NCBI GenBank assembly: GCA_021324465.1
Contig: JAJPJB010000071.1
Coordinates: 52,624 to 116,623 of the forward strand
Reading direction: 5' to 3'
Source: Hyphomicrobiaceae bacterium
GTDB taxonomy: Bacteria > Pseudomonadota > Alphaproteobacteria > Rhizobiales > Xanthobacteraceae
DNA: 64,000 nucleotides
Shown: positions 34,808 to 43,137 of the stretch, piece after piece
Numbering within the stretch: position 1 is the first letter of the stretch
Layout of the letters: the number at the start of each line of letters is the position of its first letter
Program-made: the position numbers and the translations under genes
Notes under the pieces: generated by a model
Database searches by the model: none
What the model saw: the letters and a program-made list of their open reading frames with translations, nothing else
What the model was told of the DNA's origin: nothing

Positions 34808-35034
34808 TCAGCGTTTGGTCCGGCCGCATAATTGAACAAGGTCGCCGTTCCAGCACCCGGTCTGATTGTGACTGCGGCAGAAATCGGCCGGCATGGGATG
34901 CGGATTGCTCGTACGGCTGCGACCAGCGCCGTATTTCATGCACATGGTGATGCAGACATTGTTCTGCTCGCTGCAACTGCGTGCAACTGTTCGGCTCGGC
35001 GCCACCGCCGCGCCGATCGCAAGCGTCGCAGCTA
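34808..35034 (-). pseudogene. cysteine-rich small secreted protein, 5' end lost at a REP element
   Basis: On the minus strand the frame reads ALAATLAIGAAVAPSRTVA, resembling the end of a signal peptide, then CSEQNNVCITMCMKY and further on FCRSHNQTGCWNGDLVQLCG to a stop at 34808. Cysteine spacing C-x6-C-x3-C followed later by GCW and CG resembles small secreted proteins common in Hyphomicrobiales. There is no ATG upstream in frame: the frame meets a stop inside the REP-like element at 35034-35134. A GTG at 35003-35005 could start a shorter version without a signal peptide. I think the 5' end was cut by the repeat. Confidence 0.45.
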
Positions 35035-35134
35035 AAGCGTTTCCGATTCGATGGAATCAAAAACGCTGCGGGGCTTTTTGTTTTGTCGCATTTTCCAGCG
35101 GAAAACCGGTACCCCACTTTTCCGGAAGATGCTC
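35034..35134. repeat. REP-like palindromic element, copy C (inverse orientation of copy A)
   Basis: AAAGCGTTTCCGATTCGATG pairs with GGAATC...AACGCT, followed by GCATTTTCCAGCGGAAAACC and GGAAGATGC. The same two hairpins occur at 5418-5514 in the opposite order and direction. Confidence 0.7.
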
Positions 35135-35179
35135 CGACGCGGTCGCCGTGAGAAACTTCATTGGTTGTGCCGGTCTGGT

Positions 35180-36190
35180 CTAGCCGATCTTCCGCGCCGG
35201 CGCGTTCGCGTGCCACCACGGACAGACGTCCGCGGCGCGCAAATAATTGCCCTCCATCACATTGACCGGCACACGCGCGCCGTTGGCGGCAGCTTTCATG
35301 GCCAAAGCGCGGGCCTGCTCGCGTGCTTCGGGCGACAACCACATGCGATCGTGGCCCCACAGGCTCGGGCCTTCGGTCCGCTCCTGTGGCGTCCAGGTCG
35401 CCGGATCGATGCTGCGGCCGCCCCAGCCGTATTCGATCAAGAATCGTGACGGCGAATAGGAATAGAACGAGGTCATGTGATCGTTGACATGGCGGCCGAG
35501 AGTGGTGCCGATCATTTCCGGCTTGGCGAGCGCCAGATCATAGGCCTGCCCGACGTCGTCGAGATAGCAGGTCTCGAACATCATGTGATGGATGCCGTTC
35601 TTGCCGGTCTCGATGAAGGCGAGACTGTGATGGCGCGCATTGATGTGGAAGAAATAAGCCCGAAATGGCTTCTCGAAATAATCGCTCAGCTTGAAATTGA
35701 GGATTTTCGTATAGAACGGAATGACCTCGTCGATCCGCTCCGCGGTGAGCACGGCATGGCCCATGCCGAGCGGTCCGGTGCGGAAGCCCGAAATGGCGCG
35801 GCCCGGCTTGAACGGCTCGTTCGCGATCTCGGGGCCATGAAACGCTTCGAGCCGGTTGCCGAGCGGATCGGAGAACACGATCAGATCCTTGACGCGCCGC
35901 TCGTCGGCAAGCGCAGGCGAGCCGCGCGCGACCCTCACACCGGCGTCTTCCAGATGCGCGGCGAGCGCGTCGAGCGCCGCCGCGTCGGCCACTTCCCAGC
36001 CGTAGAATGACGGGCCTTCGTCCTCATCACTATGAATGATCACCCGCTGCTTGCGATCGTCCATACGCAAGGCGAGCGCGCCCCGGCTTTTCTCGACCAG
36101 CTGCATGCCGAGAAAGCGCGTGCCGTAGTCCGCCCAGTCGTCCAGATTTTTGCTGCCGATGCCGCAATAGCCGAGGGCGGTGAGATTCAT
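35180..36190 (-). CDS. type I extradiol dioxygenase-like VOC protein
   Basis: The 336-residue product has two VOC (vicinal oxygen chelate) repeats, as in BphC and HsaC. The likely metal ligands are His in LGMGHAVL (near residue 142), His in IHHMMFET (near 205) and Glu in LIEYGWGGR (near 257). A Tyr (SFYSYSP) lies before the last. These enzymes cleave catechol-type rings next to the hydroxyls using Fe(II). The complete HHE triad suggests an active enzyme. A further VOC gene lies at 43138-44028, and UbiD, nitroreductase and TauD genes are in the same region, consistent with aromatic use. The substrate is unknown. Confidence 0.85.
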   Translation of the reverse strand: MNLTALGYCGIGSKNLDDWADYGTRFLGMQLVEKSRGALALRMDDRKQRVIIHSDEDEGPSFYGWEVADAAALDALAAHLEDAGVRVARGSPALADERRVKDLIVFSDPLGNRLEAFHGPEIANEPFKPGRAISGFRTGPLGMGHAVLTAERIDEVIPFYTKILNFKLSDYFEKPFRAYFFHINARHHSLAFIETGKNGIHHMMFETCYLDDVGQAYDLALAKPEMIGTTLGRHVNDHMTSFYSYSPSRFLIEYGWGGRSIDPATWTPQERTEGPSLWGHDRMWLSPEAREQARALAMKAAANGARVPVNVMEGNYLRAADVCPWWHANAPARKIG

Positions 36191-36273
36191 GATCGCGCTC
36201 CTTGGCGCATCTCCCTGGGCCGGAATTCTAGCATTCTTGGACGGCGACCGGCAAAGGCGTCAAGTTGAAGAAC

Positions 36274-37317
36274 TCAGTGTCCGATCGTCTCGCTTGCAGC
36301 GGGGGCCGTCGCGGGCGCCGCACTTTGAGTCCCACTTGGCGTCCCACTTGGCGTCCCACTTGGCACCCCACTGGGCACCGGACTCGCCGAAGCCGGCGTG
36401 GGCGCGGGCATGGCGGCCTCACTCGGGCCATCACTCACAGCCGGTTTCGGCGCTTCGGCAGGTGCCGACTTCGATTCCGCCGCAGCGGGGCGCGTGACGT
36501 GTTGACCGAGGAAGCGCGGCACGACGATACGCTGGCCTTCGCTCAGCGACGCGGTCTCTGACTTCTGATTGATCTGCGCCACCGCCCAGGCTGGCACGTG
36601 ATAGGCCGCCGCAATCGTCTGGATTGTATCGCCGGCACGCGCCTGCACCGGCATCCCTGAATCCCACAATTCGATCGGGCCGGTCGAAGCAAAGACGATG
36701 TGCAGCGGCACGGCTTCGCCTTCGCCGCGCGCGCCGGCCGACCTGATCTTGGCGGCCAACTGCGCCTGAATGCCCTCGAACTTGTCCATGTTGACATGGA
36801 TGATTTCCGAGCGATTAACGAGGTTGAATGCCGCATAATGGCCATGGAAGCCGCGGCCCGGCTGAAGATCGCCACCGCCAAGGACATTGGACGACTGGTA
36901 CAGGTCGATATAGCGCTCGACATTCGCCGGAATGCTGCCGGCCGTTCGGTTCGGATCATAGGTGATGAGGAGCGCCACCGGCACATGCGCGGCAGCAAGG
37001 GCTTCAGCGAATTGCACGGCGGAATCGCCGCCAGCGGAATGGCCAACGACCGAAATCGGCTTGGGGTCGCGGCGGTAATCGGCGATCGCCTGATCGGCGA
37101 CCGAGCGCCAGCTCATGTGGCTATTGGTCGTAGCCAGGACGCCCGTGCGATTGATGCGCGCCGCCAGCTGGTCCATGCCCCAGTCGATCATGGCGATGAG
37201 GCCGTAGAACAGATAAGCGCGGCCGTGCACCGCCGTCTGTGCCTGGCTGCTCGTGCCGAGACACGGCGTGAGCAAAACTGCGGCCAATACGACTGCAACG
37301 AGTTTGGTTCGCATCAT
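36274..37317 (-). CDS. exported alpha/beta-hydrolase-like protein with C-terminal LysM domain
   Basis: The 347-residue product has a signal peptide (MMRTKLVAVVLAAVLLTPCL), an alpha/beta-hydrolase-like domain with the nucleophile elbow VVGHSAGGDS near residue 95 and a TYDPNRT segment near 125 that may carry the acid, and a LysM domain (VQARAGDTIQTIAAAYHVPA to IVVPRF, residues about 225-270). LysM domains bind peptidoglycan. A Ser/Pro/Gly/Thr-rich tail (VPSGTPSG repeats) follows, made from a 12-bp DNA repeat. The hydrolase part is distantly similar to the products at 37999-38991 and 63223-63843. A role at the cell wall is inferred from LysM; the substrate is not known. Confidence 0.75.
   Translation of the reverse strand: MMRTKLVAVVLAAVLLTPCLGTSSQAQTAVHGRAYLFYGLIAMIDWGMDQLAARINRTGVLATTNSHMSWRSVADQAIADYRRDPKPISVVGHSAGGDSAVQFAEALAAAHVPVALLITYDPNRTAGSIPANVERYIDLYQSSNVLGGGDLQPGRGFHGHYAAFNLVNRSEIIHVNMDKFEGIQAQLAAKIRSAGARGEGEAVPLHIVFASTGPIELWDSGMPVQARAGDTIQTIAAAYHVPAWAVAQINQKSETASLSEGQRIVVPRFLGQHVTRPAAAESKSAPAEAPKPAVSDGPSEAAMPAPTPASASPVPSGVPSGTPSGTPSGTQSAAPATAPAASETIGH
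36331..36378. repeat. four 12-bp tandem units inside a coding region
   Basis: CCCACTTGGCGT is repeated at 36331-36342 and 36343-36354, then CCCACTTGGCAC and CCCACTGGGCAC follow. In the LysM protein they encode four-residue repeats of the PSGT type, so unit-number changes would not shift the frame. Confidence 0.85.
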
Positions 37318-37585
37318 GGCTTTCAAGGTTCGGCCTTTGAGATTCGGCGTACCATCAGCGCTGCGAAACAGCCGGGCGTCCGCCGATCCGGCCGGCCAGA
37401 GAGATCCTGTGACATGTGGCCGAGACGAGCCCCCGCGACTCGTCCCTGTCCGCGACACCGCAAATTCGAGATTACCGTGCCAGCCTTGCCAATCATAGTG
37501 GGTGAAATTGTGGCTCGGGGCATTTCGTCGTGAAACGCGGCCGCGCGGGCGCGACGACGAAGGCCGCGCCTGCTAAGCTTGATTT

Positions 37586-37957
37586 ATGAAATTCCTCGCA
37601 AAAATGGCCACCGGCCAGGTTGCGCTGTGGCGCGTGTTCTGGCTCGTTGGAACTCCCCAGACCCTGGTTTGGCTCGTCACCGGCGCGGCCATAGTGTTCT
37701 GGCCCGGCGCCCCAAGGTCTGTTGTCGGCCTCGTAATTGGGGTGTTCACCTTGGCGACGTTCACGATCCCATTTGTCGCCTGGGCGATCTGGCGCAGCGC
37801 GTCCAAATATCCGCGCAAGACCTGGTGGCAGACGGCGCTGGCCTGGGGTGCCAAAGCCGGCGCGGCATTTTGGACTCTTGTGGCGCTGGCAACCGTTGTC
37901 GGGCTTTATGACTACGTTTATCCGCTGATCGCGCTTTGGCTGAGCGCCGAAGGATAG
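37586..37957 (+). CDS. small integral membrane protein, unknown function
   Basis: The 123-residue product has three probable membrane helices: TLVWLVTGAAIVFW, VVGLVIGVFTLATFTIPFVA and AGAAFWTLVALATVVGLYDY. It begins MKFLAKMATGQVALWRVFWL. No catalytic motif is visible. I do not recognise a named family. It lies between two converging/diverging hydrolase-like genes: the LysM protein gene is read away on the left and the 330-residue protein gene converges on the right. Confidence 0.6.
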   Translation: MKFLAKMATGQVALWRVFWLVGTPQTLVWLVTGAAIVFWPGAPRSVVGLVIGVFTLATFTIPFVAWAIWRSASKYPRKTWWQTALAWGAKAGAAFWTLVALATVVGLYDYVYPLIALWLSAEG

Positions 37958-37998
37958 CCGTCATCGCGAAGCGGTTGTTGTCGCAAGGACGAGAGCGG

Positions 37999-38991
37999 CT
38001 AATTGGATGCTGTCGTCGTCAGCCCGACGGCCGACGAACTGCGATACGTCCGTGCCGCATAGTCCTGCATATCGGCGAGCGTCAGTTGCCGCTCGTCGCT
38101 TGCCGTCGGCCGCCGCTCGAGCGGCAATGCGCCGGAATTCACCGTGCTCGAAAGCTTGTCCAGGAAGGCGACCAGCTCTCGCGGCTGCCGTTTCGGCGGC
38201 GGCTTGGGCTGATCCTGCGCCACGGCAACCGGCTTGGCCGCCGGCGGTTTCGGCGCTTCGCCCTGCGCCAGTTGCGGACGCTCCTTGGCCGCCACGTTGC
38301 GCCCTTGCTGCGCTATCAGCTGCGCCACCGGGTCGAGTTTCGGCCCGGCACCGCGCGGGTGCGGCAGTTGCGCCAGCTTGACCGAGCGCGCCGCCTCGGC
38401 TTGCGCCGTCATGATGCGATCTTCACTGGTGAACTTCGCGATCTCGGTCTTCACGAGGTTGCGAAAGTCGGGATTGAACTGCGCGCCCGGATGCGAGTCG
38501 TTGTTGGCGATATATTCGATATTCGCGCCTTCCAATTTCTTCGAGCCCATTCCGCCAAATGTCATCCACGGATTAGGATTGTAAACTTCGATGATGCGCC
38601 CGACCTTCCCCGCCCCCTTGAAGGGCGGATTCCAGCTCAGCATCGAAGGCTGCAGCGCAATGATCAGATCAATGTATTTCGAATTGTTGGCGACTGAGGG
38701 CGTGGCGTTCGCGCCCAGGCTGTAGCCGATCACCACCGTGTGTGTGCCTTCCGGCAGGCGGCTGATGTCCTCAACCAGCGTCGGCCATTCCTGATGCAGA
38801 TAAGTGTGGACCTCCACGTCCGGCATCATCCTGATTTCGGCCGTCAGCTCGACCAGCCCGATCGCCGGCAGCGGCCCGAACATCGGCCACAGCACGCCGA
38901 CAAAGGTCTTGGCTTGCGCGGAAGAGCAAAGCAATGCAGTACAGAAGGCAGCAAAGATCGCGAGTTTCTTCACGTTACACGTCCCCATCAT
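37999..38991 (-). CDS. exported alpha/beta-hydrolase-like protein (paralogue of 63223-63843)
   Basis: The 330-residue product has a signal peptide (VKKLAIFAAFCTALLCSSAQ) and a hydrolase-like domain with VVIGYSLGANATP, whose serine matches a nucleophile elbow, and NPWMTFGGMGSKKLEG followed by NNDSHPG, where the histidine could complete a catalytic set. It is closely similar over about 175 residues to the protein at 63223-63843. The region after residue 200 is unstructured, Pro/Gln/Ala-rich. I do not recognise a named family. ATG 38991 or the GTG at about 38973 (GGGGA upstream) may be the start. Confidence 0.7.
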   Translation of the reverse strand: MMGTCNVKKLAIFAAFCTALLCSSAQAKTFVGVLWPMFGPLPAIGLVELTAEIRMMPDVEVHTYLHQEWPTLVEDISRLPEGTHTVVIGYSLGANATPSVANNSKYIDLIIALQPSMLSWNPPFKGAGKVGRIIEVYNPNPWMTFGGMGSKKLEGANIEYIANNDSHPGAQFNPDFRNLVKTEIAKFTSEDRIMTAQAEAARSVKLAQLPHPRGAGPKLDPVAQLIAQQGRNVAAKERPQLAQGEAPKPPAAKPVAVAQDQPKPPPKRQPRELVAFLDKLSSTVNSGALPLERRPTASDERQLTLADMQDYAARTYRSSSAVGLTTTASN

Positions 38992-39314
38992 CGGCTGAGC
39001 CGCCAACGCGATACGCCTGTCACCGCGCCGGCGGCGGTCCGCCCGAACTGCTCACAGATGTCTGATTGCCCCCGACCCTGTGGCTCCCACGCCACAGGGG
39101 AACCAAAAATTGCGGGCATTTCTGGGACGCGAAAGGGAAACTTTGTGAACGAAAAGCGACCACGCGCCGGCGTGATTAACTTTTGGTGACGGGTTCACGA
39201 CGGGGAGCGAACCGAGCCTATCTGAGATCGTGACCGCCGTCGTCGGCTTCGCCGAAACCTATGGTTAAGGCGGCCCTACTAACGTCTTGGTCCACGGCAT
39301 TTTGAGCAGCAGCC
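38992..39314. other. divergent intergenic region without visible genes
   Basis: This 323-base stretch lies between the leftward hydrolase-like gene and the rightward serine hydrolase gene. It must contain both promoters. I see no clear repeat or RNA gene. Confidence 0.4.
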
Positions 39315-40508
39315 ATGAACAGTGCGCAGAGACCGCATCCGCTTACCGTCATGGCAGCGGCCGTCGCCCTCCTTATTTCCGCGCTTATCGGCGCGCAGGG
39401 CTCCGTCATGCATGGCGTCAACAAGGAGGTCGATCGCCTTGTTGCCCGCGATCTGGCGCCGCTCGCGCCGGCAAGCGGCGCCGGCGGTGTCGCCGTGGTC
39501 GTGCACCTTTCGGGCCGGACCTTTTTCTTCAATTACGGCTATGCGGACCAGGCGGACAAGCGGCCGATCTCGTCAGATTCGCTGTTCAATGTCGGCTCGG
39601 TGCGCAAGGTCTTCGAGGCCGTGCTGGTGGCGCAAGCGGTGCAGCGCGGCGAGCTCAAGCTCGACGACCCGGTGAACAAATATGTCACGGAGTTGCAGGG
39701 CGATTATATCCGGCGCGTCACCATCGGCGAGCTCCTCGCCCACACCTCCGGCCTGTTGCTGCCCACCGACCATCCGCCATGGCCGAATGATCATTATTCG
39801 CTGCAGGGCTTCTTGGACGCGCTCAATGCCTATGCTCCGGAAGGCGGCGAGCAACCGGGCAAGCAGCGTATCTACGCGCATTCGGGATACATCCTGCTCC
39901 AGCTCGTGCTCGAGCGCCGCTACGGCAAGCCGATCGCAGAACTGATTGCGCACGGCATTACTGCGCCGCTTGGCATGACCTCGACCGTGGTGCCGGAGCG
40001 CGGCCCGAACAATCGCGCGCTCATGGATCCGGCGCTGATGGCGCGCGCGGTCCAGGGCTATGCGCGCGACAGCGGGCCGATTGGGCTGCCTGGCAACCAG
40101 CAGGGCTACTACGACTTCTCCGGCACCGGGCAGATGTTCTCATCCGCGCGCGACCTCGCGGTCCTGCTCGCCGCCTGTCTCGGCGACGCGCCGGTCGCAC
40201 CGGAGCTGCGGCAGGCGCTGCAAACAACGCAGCGCGAGCTCTTTGCCGTGGACGCGCGCTATGGACAGGCGATGGCGTGGGAGATCAACAATGTCCCCGG
40301 CGCCAAGATCATCGACAAGCCCGGCGGGCTCAACAACGCGTCCGCCTATATCGGGCTCATTCCGGAATTGAAGATCGGCGTGGTGATCCTATCCAATCGC
40401 GGCGACGTGGCGCCGTTCGAGATCGCCCGCAACAGCCTGTTGCCGGAACTGGCGCGCATGGTACGCACGCCGATCGTGACAAACGCGCAGAGGCGCACGC
40501 ACGGCTGA
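39315..40508 (+). CDS. serine hydrolase of the class C beta-lactamase family
   Basis: The 397-residue product has an N-terminal signal or anchor helix (LTVMAAAVALLISALIGAQG) and a beta-lactamase/penicillin-binding fold. The nucleophile motif is SVRK (SxxK) near residue 98. The second motif, usually YxN, reads YAHSGY near 190, and the third, usually KTG or HxG, reads DKPGGLNNAS near 335. Such variants occur in esterases and D-aminopeptidase-like members rather than antibiotic-resistance beta-lactamases. It probably acts in the periplasm. It ends seven bases before the convergent DUF3551 gene. Confidence 0.82.
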   Translation: MNSAQRPHPLTVMAAAVALLISALIGAQGSVMHGVNKEVDRLVARDLAPLAPASGAGGVAVVVHLSGRTFFFNYGYADQADKRPISSDSLFNVGSVRKVFEAVLVAQAVQRGELKLDDPVNKYVTELQGDYIRRVTIGELLAHTSGLLLPTDHPPWPNDHYSLQGFLDALNAYAPEGGEQPGKQRIYAHSGYILLQLVLERRYGKPIAELIAHGITAPLGMTSTVVPERGPNNRALMDPALMARAVQGYARDSGPIGLPGNQQGYYDFSGTGQMFSSARDLAVLLAACLGDAPVAPELRQALQTTQRELFAVDARYGQAMAWEINNVPGAKIIDKPGGLNNASAYIGLIPELKIGVVILSNRGDVAPFEIARNSLLPELARMVRTPIVTNAQRRTHG

Positions 40509-40515
40509 CGCAACC

Positions 40516-40758
40516 CTATCGCCGCGCCGACGATGCACGCGAACCGGGCGGCGGACGGTACCAGTCATTTTGCACACAGAAGCCGCCAATGCCCGACACG
40601 TTCGCCATGCATTGCTGGAAGCTGACGAAGCCGCAATTCTGCGCGCCGCCCATGTCGCCGCTATAGATCGAGCACCACGGATAGTTCTGCGCTTGCGCCT
40701 TGGTGCCGAACGCCGCTGCGCTTGAAACGGCGAGAGCAATCGTCAGGATTCTTATCAT
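40516..40758 (-). CDS. small secreted DUF3551 protein
   Basis: The 80-residue product has a signal peptide MIRILTIALAVSSAAAFGTK and then the DUF3551 pattern: YPWCSIYSGD, NCGFVSFQQCMANVSGIGGFC and a Pro-rich end (NDWYRPPPGS). Four cysteines probably form two disulfides. The family is nearly restricted to Hyphomicrobiales; its function is unknown. ATG 40758 is preferred because it puts the signal peptide first. A 15-bp tandem repeat lies just upstream. Confidence 0.85.
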   Translation of the reverse strand: MIRILTIALAVSSAAAFGTKAQAQNYPWCSIYSGDMGGAQNCGFVSFQQCMANVSGIGGFCVQNDWYRPPPGSRASSARR

Positions 40759-40782
40759 AATCGTACCCGTTTCTTTAACCCA

Positions 40783-40824
40783 CTTGCGACGCAACCGCTT
40801 GCGACGCAACCGCTTGCGACGCAA
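40783..40824. repeat. 15-bp tandem repeat upstream of the DUF3551 gene
   Basis: CTTGCGACGCAACCG occurs at 40783-40797 and 40798-40812, followed by CTTGCGACGCAA (40813-40824). The units lie 25-66 bases ahead of the DUF3551 start. The gap 40759-41082 (324 bases) also contains the dispersed repeat at 40957-41010 and the Bug-gene leader. Confidence 0.8.
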
Positions 40825-40956
40825 AATGAGGCCGTGAGCCTTGGTGGTAAACACCCGCAGCGCGCGCCTATTCCTCGCAACGCGGCGAACAGAGTGCATT
40901 CCTCATCGTCATATCGAATGGTCGCACCGCCGCAAGTCTGGAAGATCCATGTCGCC

Positions 40957-41010
40957 GTCCCCGGACTATGGGCTCCAGGCGTGTCGCTTCGCTCGGCGCC
41001 GGAATGACAG
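40957..41010. repeat. dispersed repeat, copy 2 (related to 1079-1134)
   Basis: CCCCGGACTATGGGCTCC and the downstream CCGGAATGAC match the plan of 1079-1134, with a similar GTCGCTTCG-type centre. Confidence 0.45.
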
Positions 41011-41082
41011 GTCTCGCGAGTGTGGCGCGGCCAGAATTTTCGTCATACGATCTTCCGAAACAAAGACTGGGGAGAAGCGCGC

Positions 41083-42060
41083 ATGCGGCGACGGGATTTC
41101 ATTGCCTCGCTCGGGAGCGTTGCGGCGGCGTGGCCGCTGGCGGCCGCCGGGCAGACGGAAACGGCCTGGCCGACGCGCCCGGTGAAGCTCGTCGTCGGAT
41201 TCGCGCCGGGCGGCCCGACCGATCTGGTCGCGCGCCTGGTGGCGCAAAGGCTGAGCGAGCAAACCGGCAAAAATTTCTTTGTCGAGAACGTGCCGGGCGC
41301 CGGTGGCAATGTCGGCGCGGTCCGAGTGGCAAAGTCTGCGCCGGACGGCTACACGCTGCTGGTGACCGGCGGCAATATCACCAATAATCAATATCTGTTC
41401 GCCGAGCCGGGCTACGATCCGCTCAAGGATTTTGACGCGGTGACGCTCGTCGCGGCGACTCCGGTGGTGCTTGCGGTCAATCCGGCCGTACCGGCAACCA
41501 CCGTCAAGGAGCTGGTCGCCTGGATCCGCGCCAATCCCGGCAAGGAGAGCTACGCTTCGCCCGGCACCGGCACGCCGCCGCAACTCGTTGGCGCGCTGTT
41601 CCAGAATGCGCTGAAACTCGATCTGGTGCACGTGCCGTTCGATGGCGGCGGCACCGCGGTGCAGGCGACCGTCGGCGGGCACACGCCGATCTCGTTCGGC
41701 GCCATGGCGCCGGCAGTGCCGCTGATCAAGGCCGGCCAGCTGCGCGCGCTCGCGGTGACCGGCAAGGAGCGATCGCCTACCTTGCCGGAAATTCCGACCA
41801 TGGCCGAGGCTGGCTTTCCCGAAGTCGAAGGCACCACTTGGACCGCCATCGTGGCGCCCGCCGGCACGCCCAAGGACATTATTGCAAAGCTGCACGATTT
41901 GATCGTCACCGGGCTTGCCCAAGCCGATGTGAAGGCGAAGCTTGCAGCAATGGCCTATGTGCCGATCGGCTCCACGCCGCGCGAATGTGCAGAGTTCTTT
42001 CAGTCTGAACTGGCGAAGTGGGGAGCGGTGATCAAGGAGGCTGGTCTCAAGGCGGAGTAA
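41083..42060 (+). CDS. Bug-family (TctC-like) periplasmic solute-binding protein
   Basis: The 325-residue product starts MRRRDFIASLGSVAAAW, a Tat-type signal (RRxF), then the family signature WPTRPVKLVVGFAPGGPTD. A conserved GGxxxxxNxxxF-type region follows (NITNNQYLFAEPGYDPLKDF) and the GKLRALAVTGKERSP-like segment (QLRALAVTGKERSP). Bug proteins bind carboxylates for tripartite tricarboxylate transport, or act as sensors. No TctA or TctB partner is near, which is usual for the large Bug families of these bacteria. GGGGAG sits ahead of ATG 41083. Confidence 0.88.
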   Translation: MRRRDFIASLGSVAAAWPLAAAGQTETAWPTRPVKLVVGFAPGGPTDLVARLVAQRLSEQTGKNFFVENVPGAGGNVGAVRVAKSAPDGYTLLVTGGNITNNQYLFAEPGYDPLKDFDAVTLVAATPVVLAVNPAVPATTVKELVAWIRANPGKESYASPGTGTPPQLVGALFQNALKLDLVHVPFDGGGTAVQATVGGHTPISFGAMAPAVPLIKAGQLRALAVTGKERSPTLPEIPTMAEAGFPEVEGTTWTAIVAPAGTPKDIIAKLHDLIVTGLAQADVKAKLAAMAYVPIGSTPRECAEFFQSELAKWGAVIKEAGLKAE

Positions 42061-42126
42061 ATCGAGCCGCACATCGATGCGAAGCAGCAATCCCGCCGCC
42101 AGGATTATCGCGATCCCGATCCGGCC

Positions 42127-42501
42127 TTATCGCGCCTCGCGCTGCAGGAGCATCTGCCATTCACAGTCGCCGTTTTTGAACGTTCCGCTAAAACCGTCGC
42201 CGCTGAATTTTCCGGTCAGCGGCTGCCAGCCGATTGTGGCGCCAAATGTGCCGTCGGCGTGCACCGTCCCGCGAATGCCCTCGGCATCATCGGCGAATTG
42301 CGCCTGGCCGGTGACCGTCGCGCCCTCGACAGTGACGGTAACCTTGGCCGGCTTACATCTTGGCGCGCTCGACGTGATTGAGCCGGTCCACCGCCCGTCG
42401 AATGCATCGATGTTGTCGCCGGCTAATCCGGCACTGAACTGTGCCGAGAGCAGGATCACGAGCGGCACCAGAATGGCCGAACCGGCAAGCGCGGACCTCA
42501 T
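42127..42501 (-). CDS. small secreted beta-rich protein, unknown function
   Basis: The 124-residue product has a signal peptide (MRSALAGSAILVPLVILLSA) and a mature domain with FDGRWTGSITSSAPRC, VTVTVEGATVTGQAQF and LTGKFSGDGFSGTFKNGDCEW. The alternation of Gly and strand-like stretches suggests a small beta barrel; two cysteines (PRCKP and GDCEW) may pair. Its layout resembles the 34388-34780 product. No named family is recognised. It is read toward the Bug gene, with 66 bases between their ends. Confidence 0.65.
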   Translation of the reverse strand: MRSALAGSAILVPLVILLSAQFSAGLAGDNIDAFDGRWTGSITSSAPRCKPAKVTVTVEGATVTGQAQFADDAEGIRGTVHADGTFGATIGWQPLTGKFSGDGFSGTFKNGDCEWQMLLQREAR

Positions 42502-42798
42502 CGCAAACCATTACGAGAATGGCGCCCCCTCGTGAAGCATAGACCCAGCACCGCAATTTCGGAACTGGATGCCGCCGCAGTGCCGGGCCGAACGGTAATT
42601 CGGATGCCGCCGCGGCGCCACGACGGTCATCGGCATGACGGCCTCGATGGCGCGACCCCCTGCGCCCATTTAGTTTCATTTAGTTTATGTATGAAACAAT
42701 TCGTGAACACCGGCGCGTTTCAGTGTCGGTAGCGCGACCGACTTTTGCAACCAAATCAGCTACGCCGGAAAGGCCCATGTCCGTGTCGGGCAACCGGT

Positions 42799-42999
42799 AT
42801 GTCGGAAAGTGAGAGGGCCGCGACCTACAGGCTGCGTGCGGCAGAATGCGTTCTGATCGCGCACGGCATCAGGGATGCGCGCACAAAGGCTGCGCTGTTG
42901 AGAATGGCGGCGTCTTGGCTCTGGCTCGCTGAGCGCGCCGCCGGCTCAGGCGTCCGCGAGCAGAACGCACAACCGGGCACAGTCGAAAACGAAAATTAG
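42799..42999 (+). CDS. small protein of the YRxRAAECxxLA type, unknown function
   Basis: The 66-residue product MSESERAATYRLRAAECVLI ... RTKAALLRMAASWLWLAERA is a single amphipathic two-helix unit. Many short proteins with this YRxRAAEC...ALLxMAxxWxxLA pattern occur in Bradyrhizobium-like bacteria, with unknown role. I chose ATG 42799; longer in-frame starts add a basic, low-complexity N-terminus. No signal peptide is visible. Confidence 0.7.
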   Translation: MSESERAATYRLRAAECVLIAHGIRDARTKAALLRMAASWLWLAERAAGSGVREQNAQPGTVENEN

Positions 43000-43137
43000 C
43001 GATGCCGAGCGCGGCCCATGCGGCCTTGCAAGACGGCGAGGTGCTCACTGATGATTTCGCGCCAGCCGACCCCTGCCGCGTGACGCCGATGGGACTTCCG
43101 ATGCAATAAGCGCGGCCCCGCGGCGGCGCTGCGAAGC

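Noticed and set aside
39315..40508. antibiotic-resistance beta-lactamase
   Set aside because: Two of the three catalytic motifs differ from true class C beta-lactamases, so the family-level name is safer.
42532..42732. 66-codon frame in the gap 42502-42798
   Set aside because: It lacks a ribosome site, hydrophobic pattern or conserved motif.
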